The notes under the pieces: model-generated
The model's input: the letters and a program-made list of their open reading frames with translations, nothing else
The model's database searches: none
Told to the model about the DNA's origin: nothing
Shown here: positions 23,001-32,825 of the stretch, piece after piece
Position numbering within the stretch: position 1 is the first letter of the stretch
How the letters are laid out: each line of letters starts with the position of its first letter
Assembly (NCBI RefSeq): GCF_032452875.1
Contig: NC_083868.1
Location: 102,792,537 to 102,856,536 of the forward strand
Length of the DNA stretch: 64,000 bases
Reading direction: 5' to 3'
Origin: Bos javanicus
Taxonomy: Eukaryota; Chordata; Mammalia; Artiodactyla; Bovidae
Translations under genes and position numbers: made by a program

Positions 23001-23094
23001 TCGGGACCCAAGAGCCTGAAGATCAAGAGCCAAGTTTTCCCTCACCATGTTTCAACAGGACTGAAGAGGCCCACTCCAGCCAGCCCACCTGTCA

Positions 23095-23202
23095 CAGATA
23101 ACCATCACAGGCCTGGAGCCAAGGGTGCAACTGGATCTGGCAGGTAGGTCCAAGAATTTCTTGATCAACACAAGGGCTACCTACTCTGTCCTGACCTCCT
23201 AA
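23095..23202 (+). pseudogene. ERV protease remnant, active site changed
   Basis: The frame from 23101 encodes the N-terminal part of a retroviral aspartic protease (…ITGLEP…, then FLIN). The catalytic triad, normally Asp-Thr-Gly, reads Asn-Thr-Arg at 23167-23175, so both the catalytic Asp and the Gly are lost. A TAA at 23200-23202 ends the frame; homologous codons continue beyond it in degraded form to about 23340. Confidence 0.78.
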
Positions 23203-23384
23203 TCCAGAGCCTTCTCCTCCGAAACTTGTACCCTTTGGGGTGCTACAGGAAAAACAATTACAAAAAGATTCACCTGAGCACTCTGTTGCTGAGATGGACA
23301 AATATTTTCCCACTAGTTTCTGGTGGCCCCTGAATATCCTACTTCCTTATTGGGAAAAGATTTCTCCCTGCCTTTGAAATCTTG

Positions 23385-23665
23385 CAGCTATTGCAATCCT
23401 GATAGAAGATGCTTTAAAACACTTTTGGGTGCAAACTAACTATTTTTACCAGCCACCAAGTGAAACAACTCCTGAATGGGAGAGGTCATTTATGGATGTC
23501 TGATCAAAGAATCCTCAGATATCAAATAGTGCTGATGGAAAGTCCAGGCCTCATTATGTCCCCTTCCGAGATTCTTAACCTAGCCACCCTCCTGCCCAGC
23601 CCCGAGGGCTCTCTCCCCTTTCACTCTTGCCTAGAAACCTTGGACCACTGAACAAAACCCTGAGA
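23385..23665 (+). pseudogene. ERV pol: RT connection domain after a large deletion
   Basis: Protease-like and early-RT sequence stops near 23380, and the connection domain begins at once (ALKHFW, then from 23460 a frame with HLWMSDQRILRYQ). The polymerase palm with its catalytic aspartates is absent, a deletion of around 1 kb or more judged from usual gammaretroviral spacing. A TGA closes the frame at 23649-23651. Confidence 0.75.
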
Positions 23666-23669
23666 GGGA

Positions 23670-24290
23670 TTGTTGGAAGATATTCTAACTAATCCTGAGG
23701 AAATCTGGTACGCTGATGGAAGCAGCTTTGTCTTGGATGGAAAAAGAAGAGCCAGATATGCAGTAGTCTCCAATTTTGAGACCATAGAGGCTAAACCTTT
23801 GCCACTAGGTACTTCAGCCCAATTAGCTGAGCTCATAGCCCTGACTCGAGCTTTAGAGCTGGGAAAAGGATAAAGAGTAGCCATTTACACTGACTCCAAG
23901 TACACCTTTCCGGTGCTATATGCACATGCTGCCATTTGGAAAGAAAGAGGCCACCTGACCACCCGAGGGTCCCCAATCAAATATGGTGATCAAATCCTTA
24001 GACTCTTGGAGGCAGTCCATCTGCCTGCTGAGGTTTCAATCTCCCACTGTAAAGGACACCAAAAAGGGAGCATGGAAGTGGCACGAGGGAACCAAGCAGC
24101 TGATCAGGCAGCTAAGAGAGCAGCATTATGGAAAAGTGACCTAATAGGGGTTGCCACTTTAGTTTCACAGACTAATTTGGCAGAAACTCCTTTGTATACT
24201 GAAGATGAGACTCTTAAAGCTAAGAGTGAGGGCTTTCAAGACGATCATATGGGGTGGTTCCAAAAGGAGGGACTTGAGCCATCCTGGTGA
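23670..24290 (+). pseudogene. ERV pol: RNase H domain, one internal stop
   Basis: RNase H of gammaretroviral type. The four metal-binding acidic residues are all still encoded: Asp 23715-23717 (in YADGSS), Glu 23829-23831 (in AQLAEL), Asp 23892-23894 (in YTDSKY) and Asp 24102-24104 (in NQAADQ). A TAA at 23871-23873, between the second and third, breaks the frame; reading continues 23874-24290 in the same frame. The domain runs into the tether before integrase, which is deleted. Confidence 0.88.
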
Positions 24291-24486
24291 TGGAAAGTTG
24301 GAGTTGGCTAATCCCCCTACTATTCCTTGTTATAATATATTGATGCTGCTTATGATTGTTCCATGTATTATCAATTGTCTAACCCATTTTGTCTCTGCCC
24401 AGGTCAACAAGCTACAACATGCAGTGTCAGTTCAACAAGACTATATAAAACTACAGCTGACCACAGAAAATATCACTCACTTTTAG
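24290..24486 (+). pseudogene. ERV env: transmembrane subunit tail
   Basis: The frame ending at the stop 24484-24486 contains a hydrophobic stretch (ILMLLMIVPCIINCL) followed by a short cytoplasmic-like tail with VSAQVNKLQ, fitting the membrane anchor and tail of a gammaretroviral TM protein. It joins pol sequence in a different frame near 24280. The surface subunit, fusion peptide and ectodomain are absent, so no envelope function is possible. Confidence 0.72.
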
Positions 24487-24628
24487 ATGGACACTGCTAC
24501 AAGGGCTGTGAGGCCTGAAAACTAGCAAGAGGGAGATGCCCAATGCCCCTTGCCATCCCAGTTCAGCACGAAGTAGCCAGAAAGACCTCAACACCCCTAT
24601 TCCCAAAGAATTGGGCCTCCCATCTCTT

Positions 24629-24638
24629 GAGAGGGGAA
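24629..24638 (+). other. polypurine tract
   Basis: gagaggggaa immediately precedes the TG of the 3' LTR, the position and composition of a plus-strand primer site. Confidence 0.85.
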
Positions 24639-24824
24639 TGTTAGGTAGTTAGAATAGAAAAAAGGAGTTCAGAATGCTGTGGCTAAAAGACAAGGAAGGG
24701 AAAAGCCCACAGAAACAGAACAAAGGAAGGTTCGAGGACCAGAGTGAGGACCTCAGGTATAACAAACAGCATTCCTGGCTAGCCCTATTTACATAGGGCA
24801 GGCCCAGAGGCAGGAGAAAAAACA

Positions 24825-24833
24825 TATAAAAAA
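24825..24833 (+). promoter_or_regulatory. TATA-like motif of 3' LTR
   Basis: tataaaaaa in the middle of the LTR, followed by a CT-rich tract, in the usual U3 position about 120 bp before the poly(A) signal. Activity is not shown by sequence. Confidence 0.5.
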
Positions 24834-24951
24834 GGAGCCAAGGGGCCAGGGGCCACTCTCTCTCTCTCTGTATCTGTCTCTCTCTTTCTCTTCGTGTCTT
24901 TTGGGTTGTCATGCCCTCATGACTCAAAGATGTATTTTCCTTTATTTTCTA

Positions 24952-24957
24952 AATAAA
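24952..24957 (+). promoter_or_regulatory. poly(A) signal of 3' LTR
   Basis: AATAAA in a 'tttattttctaaataaactg' context; the 5' LTR has AATAAG at the equivalent place. Confidence 0.65.
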
Positions 24958-25050
24958 CTGAGCTGTAATATGGAGCTCTAACAATGATCCATCACTTCAA
25001 ATTTTTGTTGTGACAAGACAGAACCGAGGAAATAACACATGCCCCTGACA

Positions 25051-25054
25051 ATAC
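25051..25054. repeat. provirus target duplication, right copy
   Basis: atac, matching 19803-19806; the BovB sequence resumes with catagtgattatctggg. Confidence 0.88.
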
Positions 25055-25156
25055 CATAGTGATTATCTGGGTCGTGAAAATCTTTTTTGCATAGTTCTTC
25101 TGTGTATTCTTGCCACCTCTTCTTAATAATAACTTCTGCTTCTGTTAGGTACATAC

Positions 25157-25458
25157 CAAGTATGTTACATAAACTTCTAAATTAAAATACTGAAAAGTAA
25201 ATCTTAAAAATACAACAATAAACATCAAACAAACATACAAGAAGCAGAATCACAGAAACAAAATAACTTTGGGAAAAGGAAAACAAATGCAACAAAAGAA
25301 AAAATGGGGACTTTACTAAAACAAGCAAATATAAATAGACATATACTTCCATCTCCTAATCAGAGCTGTATATAAAGAATAGGTAGTTATCTAATGATAT
25401 CATTTAGTGTTTTAAAAAGATAGCCCATGTGCCAAATATCCCCTTCTTATACTCAAAC
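25157..25458. other. unique A-rich DNA
   Basis: Purine/A-rich, no gene or repeat recognised. Confidence 0.4.
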
Positions 25459-25467
25459 CACATTATT

Positions 25468-25752
25468 GCTGCTGCTGCTGCTGCTGCTGCGTCACTTCAG
25501 TCATGTCCAACTCTGTGCGACCCCAGAGACGGCAGCCCACCAGGCTCCCCCATCCCTGGGATTCTCCAGGCAAGAACACTGGATTGGGTTGCCGTTTCCT
25601 TCTCCAATGCATGAAAGGGAAAAGTGAAAGTGAAGTCATTCAGTTGTGTCTGACTCTTTATGACCCCATAGACTGCAGCCTACCAAGCTCCTCCACCCAT
25701 GGGATTTTCCAGGCAAGAGTACTGGACTGGGGTGCCATTGCCTTCTCCGAAT
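25468..25752 (-). mobile_element. Bov-A2 SINE with long CTG tail
   Basis: Reverse-complement dimer; the tail is a pure (gct)n run of 23 bp at 25468-25490, the longest triplet run in the window. Target duplications cacattatt at 25459-25467 and 25753-25761. Confidence 0.94.
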
Positions 25753-25899
25753 CACATTATTAAAGACCTTAAATTTTTAAAAAGAAGTTATCCATATTAA
25801 GCATGCAAATAAATTCACTGGGAAGTGGCATTAAATAAGCCTCACAATAATTTAAAATAACATCTGTGGTGGATTGCTCATACATGTAGAGGGAGAAGA

Positions 25900-25946
25900 T
25901 ACTGGGTTGGCTGAAAGGTTCTTTCAGGCTTTTCCATAAGATGTTA
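25900..25946 (+). mobile_element. mariner-type element, one end
   Basis: After a TA, the sequence ctgggttggctgaaaggttc and 'ttttccataagatgtta' matches one end of the ruminant mariner family (consensus begins YTGGGTTGGCCAAAAAGTTCG). No second inverted repeat is nearby. Confidence 0.78.
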
Positions 25947-26434
25947 GGTAAATGTAAGAAGGGAATCCTAATTCAGTGGTACAGGTAGAGGGCTTGGCAG
26001 GAGGCTTTGATTACTAGTGGTCAAAGGATCAGACTTTGGGAGAAAGTCTCCCTAAAAGCATAAAATCCAGTTTTACTTATTTGAGCATGTACTTGGTTTG
26101 GCCTTTTCCCCTTGACCTTTGATACATACAAACCCCATATACATTCTCTAATCTCCAAGATAAGAGTACAGTTAGAGTTGTATACCCATACTACCTTTGT
26201 TACGGTTGTCCATTGGGTGAAATTATTAGCACTGACTCTGTTTGCATTGTAGCATGTTGTTTAATGTTGTATATTTAAATAAATCACAAAGAAAATTTAA
26301 GAGCTGACTGAAAAATAAAGATTCAGATAGCTATTGGACAAATTCTGAATTCATTAGTAACTAACCTTGTAAAAGTTACCATCTGAGCCACCAGAGGAGC
26401 ACCTATTAATTGAAAACCACATTTAAACAGTACT
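25947..26434. other. unique DNA
   Basis: No gene or repeat recognised. Confidence 0.4.
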
Positions 26435-26445
26435 TCATAAGCTAT

Positions 26446-26722
26446 GCTGCTGCTACTGTTGCTAAGTCGCTTCAGTCGTGTCCATCTCTGTGCGACCCCA
26501 TAGAGGGCAGCCCACCAGGCTCCGCTGTCCCTGGGATTCTCCAGGCAAGAACACTGGAGTGTGTTGCCATTTCCTTCTCCAATGCATGAAAGTGAAAAGT
26601 GAAAGTGAAGTCGCTCAGTTGTGTCCTACCCTCAGCGACCCCATGGACTGCAGCCTGCACCAGGCTTCTCTGTCCATGGGATTTTCCAGGCAAGAGTAAC
26701 GGAGTGGGGTGCCATTGCCTTC
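26446..26722 (-). mobile_element. Bov-A2 SINE
   Basis: Reverse-complement dimer with (ctg)n-like start (gctgctgctactgttgct). Perfect 11 bp target duplications tcataagctat at 26435-26445 and 26723-26733. Confidence 0.94.
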
Positions 26723-26733
26723 TCATAAGCTAT

Positions 26734-28180
26734 AAATGTACTTTATTGTTAACTACCCCACAATATTGATTTCTGATAACTTGATATTGCATAGACATTT
26801 TAAAGTCAGCCATCTATCTCTTTTCCTTTTACTATCACTGGAGTTTACCAAAACTTGCATTGGATTTTCTTAAATTCAGAGCCCCTCATAACCAATTGAA
26901 GTAACTGTGGTAGAAAAGGACTGAAGGAGAAGAAAGCCAAATGGAATCTGGAACTGCAGAGAAAGGAAGTTAGTCAGGAAGAAGAAAGTGGAAATGTTTC
27001 TTCAAAAGTTTAAATTGAAATCGTTTTTCTAAAAGTGATTCATATAGGTGTTTTGGGGGCAGCACTCACACAACCATCCTGCTTGCTCCTCAAAAGGAAG
27101 CAAAGATACCCTTTCACATATCCATGCCCAGATCTGATCAACTCAATATCCTATTTTTTCAGTCTCAAATTCCACCCTTTGCATTAGTTAAAGTAAATTT
27201 GTAAAACTGAAGCATCAGTACATACATAGAGATGTATACAAATTATAAGCATACAGCTCAAAAATATTTTTACAAAATAAATTTCACAAGATGGAATAAT
27301 TCACAAATTTGTGTGTCAGCCTGAAAGAGAAGCATGCTAATATTCTTGGTATCATCTATATATATACACAAAGCCAGCAAAACTGCCCTGCTGCTGTTTT
27401 GCTAATAAAGAAAAACAAAATGTCTGGGAGTTCAAGAAATATGTGCAGGAGTAGATAGTGGAAGATAGATTTTTCAACAATTAAAATAATTGCAGGTAAA
27501 TTAAAAAGAAAAGCAGCTCACCACAGATATAACCATCATGTTTATTTTCTCTTTCCTTTTTATTTGAGGTAAATATGTGTCCTTTTTCCTGTAAGGTATA
27601 AAAAGAAATAAAAGTGTACCCTAGTAAAACATTATAATTCTTTAAATTGATCTTACTACTATCTGGAGAATTAAAACTTTAGAAAATCTGAGCATTATTT
27701 TTGCCATATTTATGTTCCTAAAAGTATAAATGATACTCATATTAACAGAAAAACATAAAAAAGTCAAATATTTGCTTTCTGTCACTAGAAAACAATGTTG
27801 GAAAATTTTCAAAGCACTACTTTTGTTAAAAATTAGTGTTTGCCATTAATTTGCTAACTTACTAGTATGTATACATAATTTTTTAGCAATCATGGTTAAA
27901 ATTAGTTTTTCAAATTATTTAATTGCTTAGGATATTTCATGAATGGAATACTACATCCTCTAATTATATAATAGAATTTCCTATTTATATATAGGAAATT
28001 AAGATATAGTATATATCTTAATTTTCAGCTTGAAAAATATACCACTGTTAGGCATTTCTTGGCAGTTAATATCTAACTAGATTAACAACTCCTATTTTGA
28101 ACATCTGGGGATATTTGTTGTCACATATTATCCTTGATTTTTCCCCATCTCAACCATTATTGTTTAGATATAAATGATCA
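26734..28180. other. unique AT-rich DNA with two adjacent small palindromes
   Basis: No gene recognised. Near 27975-28022 two 10 bp inverted repeats sit side by side: aatttcctat/ataggaaatt, then ttaagatata/tatatcttaa with a 3 bp spacer. The stretch near 27215-27290 may be an old L1 3' end but is too diverged to call. Confidence 0.45.
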
Positions 28181-29261
28181 TGAGGATTCTTTTTAAAGTA
28201 GGTTTTAGGAAAGGCAGAGGAACCAGAGATCAAATAGCCAACATCTGCTGGATCATGGAAAAAGCAAGAGAGTTCCATAAAAACATCTATTTCTGCATTA
28301 CTGACTATGCCAAAGCCTTTGACTGTGTGGATCACAATAAACTGTGGAAAATTCTGAAAGAGATGGGAATACCAGACCACCTGATCTGCCTCTTGAGAAA
28401 TTTGTATGCAGGTCAGGAAGCAACAGTTAGAACTGGACATGGAACAACAGACTGGTTCCAAATAGGAAAAGGAGTATGTCAAGGCTGTATATTGTCACCC
28501 TGCTTATTTAACTTATATGCAGAGTACATCATGAGAAATGCTGGACTAGAAGAAACACAAGCTGGAATCAAGATTGCTGGGAGAAATATCAATAACCTCA
28601 GATATGCAGATGACACCACCCTTATGGCAGAAAGTGAAGAGGAACTCAAAAGCCTCTTGATGAAAGTGAAAGAGGAGAGTGAAAAAGTTGGCTTAAAGCT
28701 CAACATTCAGAAAACGAAGATCATGGCATCCCGTCCCATCACTTCATGGGAAATAGATGGGGAAACAGTGGAAACAGTGTCAGACTTTATTTGGGGGGCT
28801 CCAAAATCACTGTAGATGGTGATTGCAGCCATGAAATTAAAAGACGCTTACTCCTTGGAAGGGAAGTTATGACCAACCTAGATAGCATATTCAAAAGCAG
28901 AGACATTACTTTGCCAACAAAGGTCCATCTAGTCAAGGCTATGTTTTCTCCTGTGGTCATGTATGGATGTGAGAGTTGGACTGTGAAGAAAGCTGAGCGC
29001 CGAAGAATTGATGCTTTTGAACTGTGGTATTGGAGAATATTCTTGAGAGTCCCTTGGACTGCAAGGAGATCCAACCAGTCCATTCTGAAGGAGATCAGCC
29101 CTGGGATTTCTTTGGAAGGAATGATGCTAAAGCTGAAACTCCAGTACTTTGGCCACCTCATGCGAAGAGTTGACTCATTGGAAAAGACTGATGCTGGGAG
29201 GGATTGGGGGCAGGAGGAGAAGGGGACGACAAAGGATGAGATGGCTGAATGGCATCACTGA
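28174..29261 (+). pseudogene. BovB ORF2 reverse transcriptase and C-terminus, frameshifted
   Basis: Frame 28174-28815 (213 codons; the first few are flanking DNA) carries the RT palm: TDYAKAFDCVD with a catalytic Asp, GVCQGCILSP, and the intact box Tyr-Ala-Asp-Asp at 28603-28614. A shortened T-run before 'ggggggctcc' near 28790 shifts the frame, and the C-terminal region continues in 28746-29261 with 'MYGCESW' and 'YFGHLMRR'. The N-terminal fingers and endonuclease are absent through truncation. This copy preserves more continuous RT sequence than any other in the window. Confidence 0.88.
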
Positions 29262-29382
29262 CTCAATGGACATGAGTCTGAGTGAACTCCAGGAGTTGGT
29301 GATGGACAGGGAGGCCTGGCGTGCTTCGATTCATGGGGTCACAAAGAGTCGGACATGACTGAGCGACTAATCTGATCTGATA
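28181..29382 (+). mobile_element. BovB LINE, 1.2 kb 3' part
   Basis: Plus-strand BovB, 5'-truncated inside the RT fingers, ending with the (ctgatctgat) tail. I could not define a clear target duplication. Closely matches the 11 kb copy. Confidence 0.94.
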
Positions 29383-30995
29383 GGAACTATAAACAATTAT
29401 CTCTATGGATAATCATGAAAGCTTTCACAAGTGTACATATTTCAACATGATGTGCATTATATAAACATGCAAAGAATAAGTAAATTCATTACCTGATATA
29501 TTATGCTAAAAAGTATGATAGAGTATTTGATCTTATCTCTGATATGATCTTAGAGAATATTTTCCCTCTCAGAATTCTTTATAGCCCAATCAAATTGTAA
29601 ATCACATGTTTATTTGAATTTTTTAGAAATATTTTATTTATTAGAGTTCTCATACAAAATGTAATTGAAAAACTAATATTATTTTAACCTTATTAATAGC
29701 TTAAAGTATATAAAAAGACATTTAGTCTTTGTTACAGTATTTCATTAAATACTGACTGTGAATATTTTATTTTCCTTGTAATTTTATTATTAAATGTTGA
29801 CATGTGGATCCAATTCTCCAAGTTGTGTATTACACCCATATACACACACACGCACACACACACATGCATTCTGTACATATAGTAGGCAAGAAAATGTAAA
29901 GTGTGTTCACAGATTGCTACAAAACAAAGTGGAAAGTGTCAGGAAGAGGACACATATTTCAGTATAGTAATTCACATGAAGAGGATAAAAAGATATTTTT
30001 GGAAGAAACTAGGTGTCCAAATATTCTTGCAGCTTTCAAGAAGCAATTATGTACTTTTGAGATGGTAGAAAATATATATGCCTCTAAGGTCCCAATTCTT
30101 CAAATGTTCCCTGTACTTTATTACAGCCTCGGGATTATACGTGCCTCGAGAGCCAATGATGGCTATTAGAGGCAACAGCAATACCAGAGCCCTCTAGAAC
30201 ATTCTCCCTTATTAAAAAAAAAAAAAAAGTTTTGGTCTCGTAAGACTTTAGCAAAAGTAACAGGATTCAGTTTTTAACTGTGAGGAAGGAAAATAATGAA
30301 AGCATTTCAAAACTTGACAGAAGATTTTCTTATGATTTGTACTGAAGTCATGAAATATTCTTTCAGTCTGATTATGATAAAATAACCATAGTTGTAATTA
30401 ATTTCTAGAAGGACATCATGTGATTTTTCTGCAAAAGTAGTGAAATTAAGGAAAGAAGTAAGCAATAGAGCATTTTGATAAACCTCTTCTTAATCATTCT
30501 TTCTATGAAGAAAATTAAACATGTCTACTGACAATTTTCTATTTCAGAGCTATATACCTACAGGGATGGACTTTTGTCAGCTAATTTGTATGATAAAGTT
30601 CAAAAACACTTGCAAGGGGCCTTCTAGTCAACTTTATGAAACGTAAGGGGACAACTTTTATCAATTTCTGAATCATAATGATCCACCTGGATCATTTATT
30701 CTCACATTACCATGTCAATCAGAAGCATATAAATATTTTAACTTTTGCATATGGGATTTGTCCCATTAAAATAACACAAAATTAGGGTATGACTCTTCTG
30801 ATTTATCTAAGACAATGCTACTGTATTCTTGAAAATTTAGAGATATAAAAATATTTTTTTAATTTAGCAAGAAAATGAAACTTTCAATATTTCAGAAATT
30901 TGTCTATTTTACAGTTTCTATTTCATTCAGAAACAGTGCATTAAACAGTGCTTTCTTTTATTTTATATAACAAATTTTTTTAGAGAAAATATACA
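29383..30995. other. unique AT-rich DNA with CA repeat
   Basis: A (CA)n tract (acacacacacgcacacacacacatgc) lies at about 29841-29868 and a poly(A) run at about 30214-30228. A chance 88-codon frame (29903-30169) resembles no family I know. Confidence 0.45.
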
Positions 30996-31412
30996 TATAA
31001 TAATATGTTCTAACCTAATGTATAATATTCAGTGACAGTATATTTACAGAGTTGTGCAACCATCATCATATCCAATTTTACATCATTTTTATCAGTTTAA
31101 AAAGAAAACTCATACCAATCAGTAGTCTTAGGCAATATCTAATTTACTCTCTGTCTATAGATTTGCTTATACTGGAATACATGTAAATGGAGTTATAGAG
31201 TATATATTCTTTTGTGACTTACTTTTTTCACTTAATATTATGAGGCTTTTTAATTGTTTTTGCTAGCAGCTTCCTTCATATTTAAGTTAAAATCCATATA
31301 ACTTATTCTTTTAAAGTGTGCAACTCAGTGACTTTTAGTATATTCACAAAGCTGTGCAACTATAACCATTAATTTAAGAAAATTTTTATCACCCTGAGAA
31401 GAAATTCCACAC
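30996..31412 (-). mobile_element. two old L1 3' fragments in tandem
   Basis: 31030-31230 and 31270-31412 both contain the L1 3' region in reverse complement ('gagttgtgcaaccatcatca', then 'aagctgtgcaactataacca'). They are diverged and represent two separate copies of the same L1 segment. Confidence 0.5.
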
Positions 31413-31414
31413 CT

Positions 31415-31540
31415 ATTTTTAAATTTTATATTTATTTATTTTTAATTGAAGGATAATTGCTTTACAGTATTGTGTTGGTTTCTCCCTAACATCAACATGA
31501 GTCAGCCATAGGTATATACATATGTATTATACAAATAAAA
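31415..31540 (-). mobile_element. ruminant L1 3' terminus
   Basis: 'tttttaattgaaggataatt' and 'acatcaacatgagtcagcca' are the reverse complement of the ruminant L1 3' end, the same segment as the start of the 61.9 kb L1. Confidence 0.68.
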
Positions 31541-31985
31541 ATAGTGAAGTGCTGATGCTTGCTACAACATGGATGAATCTTGAAAATATTTAATAAGCCA
31601 ATCACAAAAGACCACATATTAACAAATATGAAATGTCCAGAACAGAAAAATCTATGGAGGTAGAAAGTGAATTAATGATTATCATGGCCAGGGAAGAGTT
31701 GAATGGAGAATGACTGTTAATAGGTGTGGAATGATTCATCCATGTTGTAGCATGTATCAGCACTTCCTTACTTTTATTTGCATAATATAATTCAATTCGG
31801 ATAAATATATAATGATTTATTTATCAATTTATCAGGTAACAGGAATTTGGTTTATTTGCAGTTTTGGTTTATTATCACTATTTCTGCTATGAATATTAAT
31901 GTATAAGTTGTTGCATGAACATATTTTTGCATGTCTATTCCATATGTACCTAAAAGTGGAATTTTTGAGTCATATGTTTCTTGCT
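31541..31985. mobile_element. older L1 fragments
   Basis: 'tgatgcttgctacaacatgg' and 'acaaaagaccacatattaac' are L1 3' sequence read forward, while from about 31735 the L1 is read in reverse ('gtggaatttttgagtcatat'). Diverged and jumbled; boundaries approximate. Confidence 0.45.
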
Positions 31986-32576
31986 AAGAACTCAAGGAAC
32001 TGGAATCTTCAGTCACCAAGGGCTATTAGCTGGTAAGTTCTCTCTCTGGTTAGTCTTGAAAGAGTGTGTGTCTAGGGCACAGACATGGTTTTCTAGATGG
32101 CTGTCATTTTAGCAGTGTCGTCTTTGATGGTCTATTGCCCAATTTCACATCTAAACTTCTTGCTGGTCTGCCTCTATTAGTATCAAGCTACTGCCCCCAC
32201 CAACTGATTGCTAACTGACTGCTCTGTTGGTTTTATCACCACAGCTTGGAGCATGATTTGCTCCAAATAATAGTCCCTCCCCTCAGATGGAGCATGATAT
32301 TTATTACCAGTCTTTGAGGCTTTCTTCCCTAACATGCTCCTCACCTTTTCCCTAACAGGACAGAACAGCTGGCCTATGAAATAAGTGTTGAAGGTAGAAT
32401 TTACCCTTCCCAGTGGGTTCCAGCAAAAGCCAATCTAGGGTGTAGGACCTGTGTAGATGAGGAAAGACTGGTGCTACCAGCCAACTGTACATCACCCACC
32501 AGGAAAATATGTCCCAACATGGAGCTATGGGGATTTGGGGGACTATACTCTTTACCAGTTGCCTGGCCAGACTTTC
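31986..32576. other. unrecognised moderately GC-rich DNA
   Basis: Richer in GC than the flanks and continued after the SINE at 32826-33050. It might be an old LTR-retroelement remnant, but I see no diagnostic motif. Confidence 0.35.
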
Positions 32577-32825
32577 CCTAAGTCGCTTCAGTCATGTCAG
32601 ACTCTATGCGACCCCACAGACAACAGCCCACCAGGCTCCCCCATCCCTGGGATTCTCCAAGCAAGAACACTGGAGTGGGTTGCCATTTCCTTCTCCAATG
32701 CATGAAAGTGAAAAGTGAAAGTGAAGTCGCTCAGTCGTGTCCGACTCTTAGCGACCCCATGGACTGCAGCCCACCAGGCTCCTCTGTCCATGGGATTTTC
32801 CAGGCAATAGTCCATTGCCTTCTGG
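32577..32825 (-). mobile_element. Bov-A2 SINE, tail missing
   Basis: Reverse-complement dimer lacking the (ctg)n tail; the last unit is internally deleted so that 'ccaggcaatagtccattgcc' joins two parts normally about 15 bp further apart. Confidence 0.9.

Larger units (their letters stand above)
19807..25050 (+). mobile_element. defective class I (gammaretrovirus-like) endogenous retrovirus
   Basis: A 5.24 kb provirus with two LTRs beginning TG and ending CA, 4 bp target duplications, and internal gag, pro, pol and env remnants in the expected order. Full-length relatives are about 8-9 kb. Here the RT core, all of integrase and nearly all of env are missing, as are parts of gag. The LTRs differ at roughly 12-14% of positions by eye, suggesting insertion tens of millions of years ago. 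It carries many stops and no complete gene. I cannot assign a named family. Confidence 0.93.
24639..25050 (+). repeat. 3' LTR
   Basis: 412 bp, same ends as the 5' LTR. It keeps a TATA-like tataaaaaa (24825-24833) and a canonical AATAAA (24952-24957), followed within 30 bp by 'gagctgtaatatgg'. Of the two LTRs this is the better candidate promoter, pointing out into the BovB and beyond. Confidence 0.93.
18004..25156 (-). mobile_element. BovB LINE split by a SINE and a provirus
   Basis: One minus-strand BovB in three pieces: 18004-18883, 19155-19806 and 25051-25156. Each junction continues the same BovB sequence after removal of the intruder and one copy of its target duplication. About 1.6 kb of BovB remains, running from its 3' tail into the ORF2 region N-terminal to the RT. 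It must predate both insertions. Confidence 0.93.

Noticed and set aside
25909..25935. microRNA precursor from the mariner end
   Set aside because: Ruminant microRNA families arise from mariner-type hairpins, but here only one arm exists, so no hairpin can form.
29903..30169. 88-codon frame as a gene
   Set aside because: No family resemblance, AT-rich context, no splice or promoter context; length is within chance expectation.
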